Shown here piece after piece: positions 1-8,345 of a stretch of DNA of 36,750 nt; the stretch's first letter is position 1, and each line of letters opens with the position of its first letter. The translations under genes and the position numbers were made by a program. A model generated the notes under the pieces. It was not told where the DNA came from and did no database searches. It worked only from the letters and a program-made list of their open reading frames with translations. The DNA is taken from positions 1 through 36,750 of the forward strand of contig JAJYTW010000019.1 in NCBI GenBank assembly GCA_021792855.1. The letters run 5' to 3'. This DNA is from Actinomycetes bacterium. Its GTDB lineage: Bacteria > Actinomycetota > Actinomycetes > Streptosporangiales > Streptosporangiaceae.

Positions 1-1481
1 CCGCCCGGTCCCCTGCCCGGCGCGCCGGCGGCCCCGCCCGCGCCCAGGCCGAGCGCGTCGGCGCCGCCTGCCCGGGCCGGCCGTGCGGGCCTGCCGCCGC
101 CCTTGCCCTTCTTCTTCGCCTTGGCCTTCGCGCGCGCGCCACCACCGCCGCGCCGCATGCCGGGCATCCCCGGCATGCCGCCGCCCATCATCTGGCGCAT
201 CATCTTCTGGCCTTCCTGGAACCGCACGACCAGGTTGTTGACCTCGCCCACGCTCACGCCGGCGCCGTTCGCGATGCGCAGCCGGCGCGACCCGTTCAGG
301 ATCTTGGGGTTTCTGCGCTCCTCGACGGTCATCGAGTTGACGATCGCGGCGGCCCGGTCCAGGTCCTTGTCGCTGACCTGGCTGAGCAATTCCCGGTTCT
401 GCGCGGCGCCGGGCAGCATGCCGAGCAGGTTGCTGATCGGCCCGAGCTTGCGGACCATCGCAAGCTGCTCGACGAAGTCCTCCAGGGTGAATCCCTCGGC
501 CGAGGCCAGCTTGCCGGCCATGGCGGCCGCCTGCTCCTGATCGAACGCGCGCTCGGCCTGCTCGATCAGGGTCAGGACATCACCGAGGTCCAGGATCCGG
601 GAGGCCATCCGGTCCGGGTGGAAGACGTCGAAGTCCTCGAGTTTCTCGCCTGCCGACGCGAACATCACCGGCCGGCCGGTCACCTGCGCGATCGACAGCG
701 CCGCGCCGCCACGGGCATCGCCGTCCAGCTTGGTCAGGACAACCCCGTCGAAGCCGACTCCGTCCAGGAACGCCTGTGCGGTGGTTACCGCGTCCTGGCC
801 AATCATCGAGTCGACCACGAACAGGATCTCGTCCGGGTCGGTGGCGTCCCTGATCGCCGCTGCCTGGGCCATCATCTCGGCGTCGACACCGAGGCGGCCG
901 GCGGTGTCGATGATGACGATGTTGTGCAGCCGGTGCCGGGCCTCGGTGATCGCGTTCCTGGACACCGCCACCGGGTCGCCGACGCCACTGCCAGGCTCGG
1001 GCGCGTACACCGGGACTCCGGCCCGCTCGCCGAGCACCTGAAGCTGGGTGACCGCGTTCGGCCGCTGCAGGTCGGCGGCGACCAGCAGCGGCGTATTCCC
1101 CTGGTCGCGCAGCCACAGCGCCAGCTTGGCGGCGAGGGTCGTCTTGCCGGAGCCCTGCAGGCCCGCCAGCATGATGACCGTCGGCGGGACCTTGGCGAAC
1201 CGCAGCCGCCGGGTCTCCCCGCCCAGGATCCCGATCAGCTCTTCGTTGACGATCTTGATGACCTGCTGCGCCGGGTTGAGCGCCTGGAGCACCTCGGCGG
1301 CCAGGGCACGATCCTTGACCCGGGCGATGAAGTCCCTGGCCACCGGCAGCGCGACATCGGCCTCGAGCAGCGCGATCCTGATCTCGCGGCAGGTCGCGTC
1401 GACGTCGGCGGGTGACAGCCGGCCTCGTCCGCGCAGCGAGGAGAAGACCTGGGTCAGCCGGTCGGAGAGTGTCTCGAACAC
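1..1481 (-). CDS. ffh: Signal recognition particle protein Ffh (SRP54), C-terminus cut by window edge
   Basis: This is the GTPase of the signal recognition particle. It binds 4.5S RNA and signal sequences and hands nascent membrane proteins to FtsY. The GTG start at 1481 has an AAGGAG ribosome binding site at 1492-1497. About 493 codons are visible. The N-domain helix bundle comes first, then the G-domain with P-loop GLQGSGKTT (residues about 107-115), VIIDTAGRLGVD and LTKLDGDARGG. The methionine-rich M domain follows, ending in a GMPGM-type repeat and a basic KAKKKGKGG stretch. The reading frame is still open at base 1 inside a Gly/Ala/Pro-rich tail typical of actinobacterial Ffh, so only the extreme C-terminus is missing. 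It lies 118 bp downstream of ftsY and has its own promoter-like site. The identification is certain. Confidence 0.97.
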   Translation of the reverse strand, partial: MFETLSDRLTQVFSSLRGRGRLSPADVDATCREIRIALLEADVALPVARDFIARVKDRALAAEVLQALNPAQQVIKIVNEELIGILGGETRRLRFAKVPPTVIMLAGLQGSGKTTLAAKLALWLRDQGNTPLLVAADLQRPNAVTQLQVLGERAGVPVYAPEPGSGVGDPVAVSRNAITEARHRLHNIVIIDTAGRLGVDAEMMAQAAAIRDATDPDEILFVVDSMIGQDAVTTAQAFLDGVGFDGVVLTKLDGDARGGAALSIAQVTGRPVMFASAGEKLEDFDVFHPDRMASRILDLGDVLTLIEQAERAFDQEQAAAMAGKLASAEGFTLEDFVEQLAMVRKLGPISNLLGMLPGAAQNRELLSQVSDKDLDRAAAIVNSMTVEERRNPKILNGSRRLRIANGAGVSVGEVNNLVVRFQEGQKMMRQMMGGGMPGMPGMRRGGGGARAKAKAKKKGKGGGRPARPARAGGADALGLGAGGAAGAPGRGPG

Positions 1482-1518
1482 CTGGGGTGAGCTCCTTCTT
1501 CCTGGCTATCCGCTGTGC

Positions 1519-1548
1519 TGTCTACCCTGCGCCCACCGCGTTGTCCAA
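1519..1548 (-). promoter_or_regulatory. Candidate ffh promoter
   Basis: On the minus strand a -35-like TTGGAC (1543-1548) is separated by 18 bp from a -10-like TAGACA (1519-1524). It sits in the ftsY-ffh gap, about 40 bp upstream of the ffh ribosome binding site. The -35 is good, but the -10 lacks the final T of the TANNNT consensus. It would let ffh be transcribed apart from smc-ftsY. This is inferred from motif spacing only. Confidence 0.35.
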
Positions 1549-1599
1549 TCGGGACGCACCGCGTCGTCCCGGTCCGGCCCCCGGCGGCGCCGTGGCGCG

Positions 1600-2775
1600 C
1601 TACCCGAGCAGCGCGTCCACGAACGTCTCCGGCTCGAACGGGGCAAGGTCGTCCGGCCCCTCGCCGAGGCCGACGAGCTTCACCGGCACCCCGAGTTCGC
1701 GCTGGACCGCGATCACGATCCCGCCCTTGGCGGTGCCGTCGAGCTTGGTCAGCACGATCCCGGTGATGTCCACGACCTCCGCGAACACCCGCGCCTGCCG
1801 CAGGCCGTTCTGGCCGGTGGTGGCGTCGAGCACCAGCAGCGCCTCGTCGACGCTGCCCTGCCTGGCGATGACCCGCTTGATCTTGCCAAGCTCGTCCATC
1901 AGCCCGGCCTTGGTGTGCAGGCGGCCGGCCGTGTCCACGATCACGGTGTCCACGCCGGCCTCGGTGCCCTTGCTGACGGCATCGAACGCGACGCTGGCCG
2001 GGTCGGCGCCCTCCCGGTCGGACCGGACCACGGTGGCCCCGACCCGCTCGGCCCAGGTCTGCAACTGATCCGCCGCGGCGGCCCGGAAGGTGTCCGCGGC
2101 GCCGAGCAGCACGGTGCCGCCATCGCCGATCAGCACCCGGGCCAGGCGACCGCAGGTGGTGGTCTTGCCGGTCCCGTTCACGCCGACGACGAGCATGACT
2201 GCGGGACGGCCGCCGTGCGGCTGAGCATGCAGCGTCCGGTCCAGGTCCGTCCCGACCTGCTCGAGCAGGTCGGCCCGGAGCATGGCCTTCACCTGCGCCG
2301 GGTCGCGGGTGCCCGCCACCTTGACCTCGGTCCGCAGTTGGTTCACCAGCTGGGCGGCCGGTCCGGCGCCCATGTCGGCCGTGATCAGGATCTCCTCGAT
2401 CTCGTCCCAGGTGTCCTGATCCAGCTTGCCCGAGGACAGCAGGCCGAGCAGGGCCGAGCCGAACGCCGTCTGCGACCTGGCCAGCCGGCTTCGCAGCCGC
2501 ACCATCCGGCCGGCCGACGGCAGCGGGCGTTCCACCGCGGGCGCGGACTCGGCCGGAGTCGGCGGCGGCACGGTGATCTGGCCGCCCTCGGCCGTCGTCC
2601 CGCCCTCGGCCGTCCCGGCTCCGGCGGCCCGGCCCGGCGGCGCGGTGGTCGAAGGGCCGGCGTCCGTTGCCTGGCCCCGGCCGGCGCCCCGGCGGCGCGG
2701 CCCGAGCAGCACGGCCCCGCCAACGATCAGGGCGAGGACGATAATCGCGATAACGATCAGCAGCACGTTAGTCAT
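1600..2775 (-). CDS. ftsY: SRP receptor FtsY
   Basis: This is the membrane-associated SRP receptor GTPase, partner of Ffh at the Sec translocon. The 391-aa protein starts at ATG 2775. A TTG 33 bp upstream is also in frame, but the chosen start places a hydrophobic anchor (residues about 4-25) right at the N-terminus, as in other actinobacterial FtsY proteins. A Pro/Ala/Thr-rich linker follows to about residue 85. The NG domain then has P-loop GVNGTGKT (about 198-205), a DTFRAAA motif, DTAGRLHTK and TKLDGTAKGG. It ends in the family's usual PFEPETFVDALLG-type C-terminus. It lies 53 bp downstream of smc and upstream of ffh, the conserved smc-ftsY-ffh order. The Ffh GTPase partner is therefore in the same cluster. 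Confidence 0.97.
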   Translation of the reverse strand: MTNVLLIVIAIIVLALIVGGAVLLGPRRRGAGRGQATDAGPSTTAPPGRAAGAGTAEGGTTAEGGQITVPPPTPAESAPAVERPLPSAGRMVRLRSRLARSQTAFGSALLGLLSSGKLDQDTWDEIEEILITADMGAGPAAQLVNQLRTEVKVAGTRDPAQVKAMLRADLLEQVGTDLDRTLHAQPHGGRPAVMLVVGVNGTGKTTTCGRLARVLIGDGGTVLLGAADTFRAAAADQLQTWAERVGATVVRSDREGADPASVAFDAVSKGTEAGVDTVIVDTAGRLHTKAGLMDELGKIKRVIARQGSVDEALLVLDATTGQNGLRQARVFAEVVDITGIVLTKLDGTAKGGIVIAVQRELGVPVKLVGLGEGPDDLAPFEPETFVDALLG

Positions 2776-2828
2776 GACTGCATCAGTCTGGCAGAACCAG
2801 CCGGCCAACCCGACCAGCCGGGACCAGG

Positions 2829-5800
2829 TCAGGCCGGCTCGGGCTGCCGCAGCCGCTGGCTGATCACGGCCGAGACGCCGTCCGAGCGCATCGTCACGCC
2901 ATAGAGCGAGTCGGCGATCTCCATCGTCCGCTTCTGGTGGGTGATGATGATGAGCTGGGAGCTTGACCTCAGCTCCTCGAAGATGTCCAGCAGTCGCTGC
3001 ACGTTGGTGTCGTCCAGGGCGGCCTCGACCTCGTCCATCACGTAGAACGGCGAGGGCCGGGCCTTGAAGATCGCGACCAGGAAGGCGATCGCGGTCAGCG
3101 ACCGCTCACCGCCGGACAGCAGCGACAGCCGCTTGACCTTCTTGCCGGGCGGCCGCGCCTCGAACTCGATCCCCGTGGTCAGCATGTCGTCCGGCTCGGT
3201 GAGGATCAGCCGGCCGTCCCCGCCGGGGAACAGCCGGGCGAAGATCCGCTCGAATTCCCTGGCAGTGTCGGCGTAGGCCGAGGTGAACACCTGCTGGACC
3301 CGGTCGTCGACCTCCTTGACCACGGTCAGCAGGTCCTTGCGTGTCTTGCGCAGATCCTCAAGCTGGGTCACCAGGAACGCGTGCCGCTCCTCCAGCGCCG
3401 CGAATTCCTCCAGGGCCAGCGGGTTCACCTTGCCAAGCTGGTCAAGCTGACGCTGGGCGGTGTCGGCCCGGCGCTGCTGTTCCTCCCTGACGTACCTAAC
3501 GGTCGGCGGCTCGGCGGCCGGCTCGCCGGTCCCGGCCGACTCGCCGGTCCCGGCCGGCTCGGCGCCGGTCACCGGCACCGGGACGTCCGGGCCGTAGTCG
3601 GTGACCAGCGTCTCCGGGTCGATCGCGAACTCATCCGCGGCCCGGGCGGCCACCTGCTCGAGCCGCATCCGGCGCTCGGCCCGCGCGACCTCGGCCCCGT
3701 GCACGGCATCGACGACCTTGTCCAGCTGGCCGGAGGCCTCCCTGATCCGGGCCCGGACCAGCTTGAGCTCGGCGTCCCGGCCCTGCCGGGCCTGCTCGGC
3801 CTGCTGCCGCTCGGCGTCGGCGACCCGCAGCGAGCGCTCGACCGCGGTCACCGCCTGCCGGGCCCCGGCAACCACGGCGCTGGCCACCCTGGCATCGGTG
3901 GCCCGACGCTCGGCCCGCTCGGCGGCCCTGGCCGCCGCCCGGCGCTCCGCGATCGCGGCCGACGCGAGCGCGTCGGCCCGGCCGCTGATGGCCCGCAGCC
4001 GTTCCTCTACCGTGCGCACCTCGAGCCTGGCGTCCATCTCGGCGGCCCTGGCAGCCGTGGCCTGATCGCCCAGTTCCCGCCTGATCTGGTCCGACACGGT
4101 GACCGGTGGCTCGCCGGGCTGACCGCCCGGCCCGGCTAGCCCGGTCCCGGCCGGCCCGGTCCCGCCGGCCGCCGGGGCGTCCTGCCCGGCCTCCGCGGCG
4201 AGCCGGGCCTCGATGTCGGCAAGCTGCGCGGTGCTCTTCTGCGCCGCCAGATCCGCCGCGGCGATCGCGGCGGCGAGCCGGTCGGCCTCGTCCTTGGCTG
4301 CCCGTGCGGCCGCGGCCAGCGCCCCGAGCCTGCCCGACACCTCGGCCGCGGCGGCGTCGACCTCCTGGAGCCTGGCCTGCGCCTGCGCCAGCGACTGCCG
4401 GGCGCCCTCGTCTTCCTCGACTGCGAACGCAAGCTCGCGCTCGGCCCGCTGTGCCGCGTCCTCTGCCTCGGCCAGTTCCACCGCCGCCTGCGCGGCAGCG
4501 GCCCGGAGCCCGAGCAGGCTTTCCGCGCCCGACGAGCCGCCCCGCGCCCAGTGCGTCCCGAGCAGATCGCCGTCCATCGTCACGACGGCGATCTCAGGGT
4601 CGCTGCGCAGCAGGTCAAGCCCGGCCGCGAGGTCCGGGACGACCAGGATGCCCGCCAGCAGCCTGCCGACCGCGGCGGCAAGCTGCGGCGGCGGCTTGAC
4701 CAGTTCGATCGCGGGCGTCCCGGAACCCGCCGGGTACCCGGTCCAGGCGGGGCCGGCCCCGGCCGCCCGGGTGGCGGCCACGCCGGCCGCGGCCACCTGG
4801 GTGGCGATGATCAGGTCGGCCCGGCCGACCTGGCGGTCACGCAGCGCCCGCAGCACCGCGGCGGCCGATTCCAGGTCCGCGACCGCGACCGCGCCGGCCG
4901 CGCCGCCGAGTGCCGCCGTGATCGCCTCGGTCGCGCCGTCGGCGACGGTCAGCATCTCGGCGAGCGGCCCGAGCACGCCGGGGAACACGCCGTCGCCGGC
5001 CAGCAGCAGGTCCGCCGCGTCGGCGCCGCGCCGCACGGCCTCCTCGAGCGCGCTGACCCTGGCCCGGAGCCCGGCTCGCCGGTCGCTGATCGCGCGCTCG
5101 TCCTCACGCAGCTTCCTGACCTGCCCTGCCGCCACCCGCACCGCCGCGGCCGCGCGGTCGTGCGCCTCGGCGAGCGCGGCCCGGTCCTCGTCCCGGCCGC
5201 CGTAGCTGTCCTGTAGCTCGGCGTACTGCTGCTGTGCCTGCTCGGCCCTTCCCTGCGCGTCGGTGAGCGACGCCGCCAGGCGGCCCGCCTCCTCCTGTGC
5301 CGCGGCGAGCCTGCCCCGGGCGGCATCGGCCTGGCCGCGCAACCGCGCGATCCGCTCGGCCCGCTGCGCGGCCTCGCGCACGTCCGCCGCGATCTGGCGC
5401 TCGGCGCGCTCCAGCGCCGACTCGGCCTCGGTCCGGGTGGCGACGGCGGCGGCGAGTTGCTCCCTGGCCGCCTCAAGCCGCTCGCTGAGGACAGTCTCCT
5501 GCCCGCGCAGTTCGGCGGCCTCCCGGTCAAGCTCGTCGGGGTCGCGGCCGGGCCTGCTCGGCTCGGGAGGGGCCGACAGGTGCCGGTGTCGCTCCGCCGC
5601 GAGACCGGCGACCGCCCGGAGCCGCTCGGCCAGTCCGCCCAGAGCGAAGTACGTCTGCTGCGCGACCGCCAGGCGGGGCGCGTGCTGCTGCTCGACGGCC
5701 TCAAGCTCGGCCTCGCGCTGCCGGGCGGTGGCCAGCACGGTCTCAAGCTCCGCGCGCATCGCCGCCGCGGCGGTCTCGTCCGCCTCGTCCCTGGCCAGAT

Positions 5801-6518
5801 CGGCGGAGAGGGTGAGATAGTCATCGGCGAGCAGCCGCAGCCGGGCGTCGCGCAGGTCGGCCTGGATAACGGCGGCCCTGCGAGCCAGTTGCGCCTGGCG
5901 GCCGAGCGGCTTGAGCTGGCGGCCAAGTTCGGTGGTCAGGTCGACCAGCCGGGTCATGTTGGCCTGCATGGCGTCCAGCTTGCGCAGCGCCTTCTCCTTG
6001 CGCCTGCGGTGCTTCAGGACGCCGGCCGCCTCCTCGATCAGCGCGCGGCGGGCCTCCGGCCCGGAGTTCAGGATGTCGTCCAGGTGCCCCTGGCCGACGA
6101 TCACGTGCATCTCCCGGCCCAGGCCGGTATCGGACAGCAATTCCTGCACGTCGAGCAGCCGGCACTGGCTGCCGTTGATCGCGTACTCGCTCTGCCCGGT
6201 GCGGAACAGCAGGCGGCTGATCGTCACCTCGGCGTACTCGATCGGCAGCGCGCCGTCGGAGTTGTCGATCGTCAGAGTCACCTCGGCCCGGCCGAGCGCC
6301 GGGCGGCCGGCCGTGCCGGCGAACACCACGTCCTCCATCTTGCCGCCGCGCAGCGGCTTGGCGCCCTGCTGGCCCATGACCCAGGAGAACGCGTCGACGA
6401 CGTTGGACTTGCCTGACCCGTTCGGTCCGACGACGCAGGTGATGCCCGGCTCGAAGCGCAGCGTGGTCGCCGAGGCGAAGGACTTGAATCCCCGCAGCGT
6501 GAGGGTCTTCAGGTACAC
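2829..6518 (-). CDS. smc: Chromosome partition protein SMC
   Basis: This is the structural-maintenance-of-chromosomes ATPase that extrudes DNA loops with ScpA/ScpB. It has 1229 aa, the normal family length. The GTG start at 6518 is supported by a GAGGAG site 8 nt upstream. Walker A GPNGSGKS is at residues 31-38, the signature LSGGERS at about 1134-1140, and Walker B with MDEVEAALDD at about 1161. In between are two Ala/Glu/Arg-rich coiled-coil arms and a hinge with PGVLGPLAE near the middle. Two Gly/Pro/Ala/Thr-rich interruptions break the second arm: one around forward positions 4100-4190, and one at about 3500-3570 that contains an 18-bp tandem duplication. Such flexible inserts are not part of the core fold. 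No scpA or scpB is in the window. Confidence 0.97.
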   Translation of the reverse strand: MYLKTLTLRGFKSFASATTLRFEPGITCVVGPNGSGKSNVVDAFSWVMGQQGAKPLRGGKMEDVVFAGTAGRPALGRAEVTLTIDNSDGALPIEYAEVTISRLLFRTGQSEYAINGSQCRLLDVQELLSDTGLGREMHVIVGQGHLDDILNSGPEARRALIEEAAGVLKHRRRKEKALRKLDAMQANMTRLVDLTTELGRQLKPLGRQAQLARRAAVIQADLRDARLRLLADDYLTLSADLARDEADETAAAAMRAELETVLATARQREAELEAVEQQHAPRLAVAQQTYFALGGLAERLRAVAGLAAERHRHLSAPPEPSRPGRDPDELDREAAELRGQETVLSERLEAAREQLAAAVATRTEAESALERAERQIAADVREAAQRAERIARLRGQADAARGRLAAAQEEAGRLAASLTDAQGRAEQAQQQYAELQDSYGGRDEDRAALAEAHDRAAAAVRVAAGQVRKLREDERAISDRRAGLRARVSALEEAVRRGADAADLLLAGDGVFPGVLGPLAEMLTVADGATEAITAALGGAAGAVAVADLESAAAVLRALRDRQVGRADLIIATQVAAAGVAATRAAGAGPAWTGYPAGSGTPAIELVKPPPQLAAAVGRLLAGILVVPDLAAGLDLLRSDPEIAVVTMDGDLLGTHWARGGSSGAESLLGLRAAAAQAAVELAEAEDAAQRAERELAFAVEEDEGARQSLAQAQARLQEVDAAAAEVSGRLGALAAAARAAKDEADRLAAAIAAADLAAQKSTAQLADIEARLAAEAGQDAPAAGGTGPAGTGLAGPGGQPGEPPVTVSDQIRRELGDQATAARAAEMDARLEVRTVEERLRAISGRADALASAAIAERRAAARAAERAERRATDARVASAVVAGARQAVTAVERSLRVADAERQQAEQARQGRDAELKLVRARIREASGQLDKVVDAVHGAEVARAERRMRLEQVAARAADEFAIDPETLVTDYGPDVPVPVTGAEPAGTGESAGTGEPAAEPPTVRYVREEQQRRADTAQRQLDQLGKVNPLALEEFAALEERHAFLVTQLEDLRKTRKDLLTVVKEVDDRVQQVFTSAYADTAREFERIFARLFPGGDGRLILTEPDDMLTTGIEFEARPPGKKVKRLSLLSGGERSLTAIAFLVAIFKARPSPFYVMDEVEAALDDTNVQRLLDIFEELRSSSQLIIITHQKRTMEIADSLYGVTMRSDGVSAVISQRLRQPEPA
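3522..3557. repeat. 18-bp tandem duplication inside smc
   Basis: Two adjacent 18-bp units (3522-3539 and 3540-3557) match at 17 of 18 positions. They encode a repeated six-residue AGTGES/AGTGEP linker in the C-terminal coiled-coil arm of SMC. The frame is kept, so the duplication only lengthens a flexible linker. Confidence 0.85.
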
Positions 6519-6674
6519 CGCCTGCGCTCCTCATCTGTGGGTCAGGGATCCGAGCACGCGGGCCACGCGGACCCGCCGATCCCACCGCACCTTACCGCGC
6601 GGCAGCGGGCGGAACGGGGATTCCGTCGGGTCCTTGAGTCGATCTGCGACGAGTGTCCCGGTTAGCCGCGCCGG

Positions 6675-7499
6675 TCAGGGCTTGCGCCCCACTCCGCAGT
6701 ACCCCCAGCGCGAGCCGTCGCTGTCAGCCAGCGCCACGGACTCGGCGCCCCACTCGCCCATGTACGCCAGCGACGGCGGCACCCCCGGGTGCGGCGGCAC
6801 GAGCTCAAGCCCGGTGAAGAACCGCTCGATCTCGGCCCTGGACCGGTAGTAGAACTGCTCGGTGGCTCGCTGGTACTCGTCCCGCCCGACCTGGACGGCC
6901 TGCTCCGGCAGGTTGTCATAGGTCGCGTGCGACATGGCGAGGTAACTGCCCGGGGCCAGCGCGTCCAGGTAGCGGCGCACCAGTGCCCAGGGATCGGAGG
7001 CGTCGGCGACGAAGTGCAGCACGGCCGTCATCAGCAACCCGACCGGCTGGCTGAGATCGATGAGTTCCCGCACGTCCGGGCTGTCCAGCAGGGCGTCGGG
7101 GTCCCGGAGGTCGCCGAGCACGACCCTGGTCGTGGCCGGCTCGGTAAGCAGGTCGGCAGCACAAGCGGCCACCATCGGGTCGATGTCGGCGTATACCACC
7201 CGGGCTCCGGGCCGGACGGCCCGCACCACGTCGTGCGTGTTCCCGACAGTGGGCAGTCCGGAGCCGATGTCCAGGAACTGGTCGATGCCCCGGGTGGCCA
7301 GCCAGTGCGCCGCGCGGCCGTGGAAACCGCGGTTGGCGAGAATGACGTCCCGCAGTTCCGGCACCCGCGCCAGACCTCGCTCGGCAACCTCGCGGTCAGC
7401 GGCGAAGTTGTAGCTGCCGCCGAGCAGGTAGTCATAGATCCGGGCCGGACTAGGCACCAGCGGGTCGACGCCGGCTGGCACCGGCCGCTGCTCGTTCAT
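6675..7499 (-). CDS. SAM-dependent methyltransferase, SAV2177/DUF574 family
   Basis: This 274-aa protein is predicted to be an S-adenosylmethionine methyltransferase of the actinobacterial SAV2177-type family. The physiological substrate is generally unknown for these proteins, which are often multicopy in Streptomyces-like genomes. The ATG at 7499 has a strong GGAGG site 9-10 nt upstream. Family landmarks are an N-terminal PSPARIYDYLLGG segment, the SAM-binding FLDIGSGLPT motif, YADIDP after the second strand, and a conserved LGDLRDP loop. It sits between smc and the acyP operon as a single gene with about 380 bp of upstream noncoding DNA. That suggests insertion of an accessory gene into an otherwise conserved cluster. 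The family call is firm; the function is not. Confidence 0.88.
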   Translation of the reverse strand: MNEQRPVPAGVDPLVPSPARIYDYLLGGSYNFAADREVAERGLARVPELRDVILANRGFHGRAAHWLATRGIDQFLDIGSGLPTVGNTHDVVRAVRPGARVVYADIDPMVAACAADLLTEPATTRVVLGDLRDPDALLDSPDVRELIDLSQPVGLLMTAVLHFVADASDPWALVRRYLDALAPGSYLAMSHATYDNLPEQAVQVGRDEYQRATEQFYYRSRAEIERFFTGLELVPPHPGVPPSLAYMGEWGAESVALADSDGSRWGYCGVGRKP

Positions 7500-7880
7500 G
7501 GCCCGGAAACCTCCACTTTGCAGAAGGACAACTAGCCGCGCATGCCATCGAGACGACGCCAATCTAGTCGTATCGATGCAAGCCGCGATATGCCGGTTTC
7601 AATTCCGCCCGCTACGGGGAGCTAAATGGCGGGAGGGACGGCGCTTCGGGATCGGAGCGGATACGGAAGGTAACGACGTCCCGCGTCGGCGAGGGGATGC
7701 CGACAGTGGGTTGCCACGGGCACGACCCGCCCTTGCATGGGTAACACTCACCGGCTCCGCGACCTTCTGCGCCAACCTAGCGCGGATCGCGGAGCACATG
7801 CGGGCAGCGGGCAGCGGGCGGATCGGCGCTGCCGCACCACCCACCTGTACGAATTATGATGACAAGCGCGAAAAGCCTGG
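7500..7880. other. Intergenic region upstream of the methyltransferase
   Basis: About 380 bp without a credible gene. Open frames here lack ribosome binding sites and family resemblance. It must hold the methyltransferase promoter, but no clear -35/-10 pair could be fixed; a TAGATT hexamer lies around 7563-7568 on the minus strand. Base composition is lower in GC than the flanks. No tRNA-like or terminator-like structure was recognised. Confidence 0.5.
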
Positions 7881-8069
7881 TCAGGTAAGAGCCGGCTCGC
7901 GCTCGTCGAGCAACATGTCGTGACCGACTCCAGCGGAGAGCACGTCGTTGACCTCCTGAAGCCGGGCAAGCTCGGCCTCTAGGTCACGTACTCGGCGCTG
8001 CAGCCGGCGTATCTCAGAGACCATGCGGGGGTCTGGCCCGCCTACATGGCCAAGCAGAGCCTTCGCCAT
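7881..8069 (-). CDS. Small coiled-coil protein of unknown function
   Basis: A 62-aa protein starting at ATG 8069, with a clear GGAGG 10 nt upstream. The sequence begins MAKALLGHVGGPDPRM. A short amphipathic coiled coil (residues about 16-45: many Arg/Glu with Leu/Val at heptad positions) follows, and an acidic tail ends in EPALT. It has no signal peptide, membrane segment or catalytic motif. Similar short proteins with an N-terminal GHVGGPDPR segment and a Leu zipper-like helix seem to exist in other actinomycetes (from memory, unverified). It stands alone between the acyP operon and the methyltransferase gene. It may be a small oligomeric adaptor, but this is a guess. Confidence 0.75.
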   Translation of the reverse strand: MAKALLGHVGGPDPRMVSEIRRLQRRVRDLEAELARLQEVNDVLSAGVGHDMLLDEREPALT

Positions 8070-8345
8070 TGCTTGAGGTCCTCCACACTGAGTGACCAGA
8101 GTGGGCGCGCACACAGATACGCAGAAACGCGCTCGGTTGCGCGCAGGTAACTCCGTTATCGTCCCACCATCATGGACATTCGGTCAAGTTGACATCCATC
8201 ATAGCGCCTGCAACATACCGATCGGGGGCGGGCATGCCAATGCGGGATCGGGCCGCGCGCGGGTCCGGGTCCGGGGCCCGCGTTCGGCGGATCACCACGG
8301 TTCGGCGGACCGTCAGCGTTCGAATCGCCGGGGATCGGCGGACCG
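8070..8345. other. Intergenic region with a dyad and 21-bp direct repeats
   Basis: This noncoding stretch lies between the small coiled-coil gene and the end of acyP. It contains a perfect GTCAA-G-TTGAC dyad at 8183-8193, nested in a wider ATGGA...TCCAT dyad (8172-8199), likely within the promoter of the small gene. It also contains a 21-bp perfect direct repeat (8302-8322 and 8335-8355), spaced 33 bp apart, whose second copy runs over the acyP stop codon. No gene was found. Confidence 0.5.
8183..8193. promoter_or_regulatory. Palindromic operator-like site upstream of the small coiled-coil gene
   Basis: Perfect 11-bp palindrome GTCAA-G-TTGAC, embedded in a larger imperfect dyad (8172-8199) about 110 bp upstream of the ATG at 8069. 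On the minus strand its right half contributes a TTGACC hexamer that could be a -35 element. The symmetry suggests a dimeric regulator, but no regulator gene is adjacent. Confidence 0.35.

Noticed and set aside
7498-7923. 141-codon plus-strand frame over the gap upstream of the methyltransferase
   Set aside because: No ribosome binding site, no recognisable domain, overlaps the minus-strand small gene.
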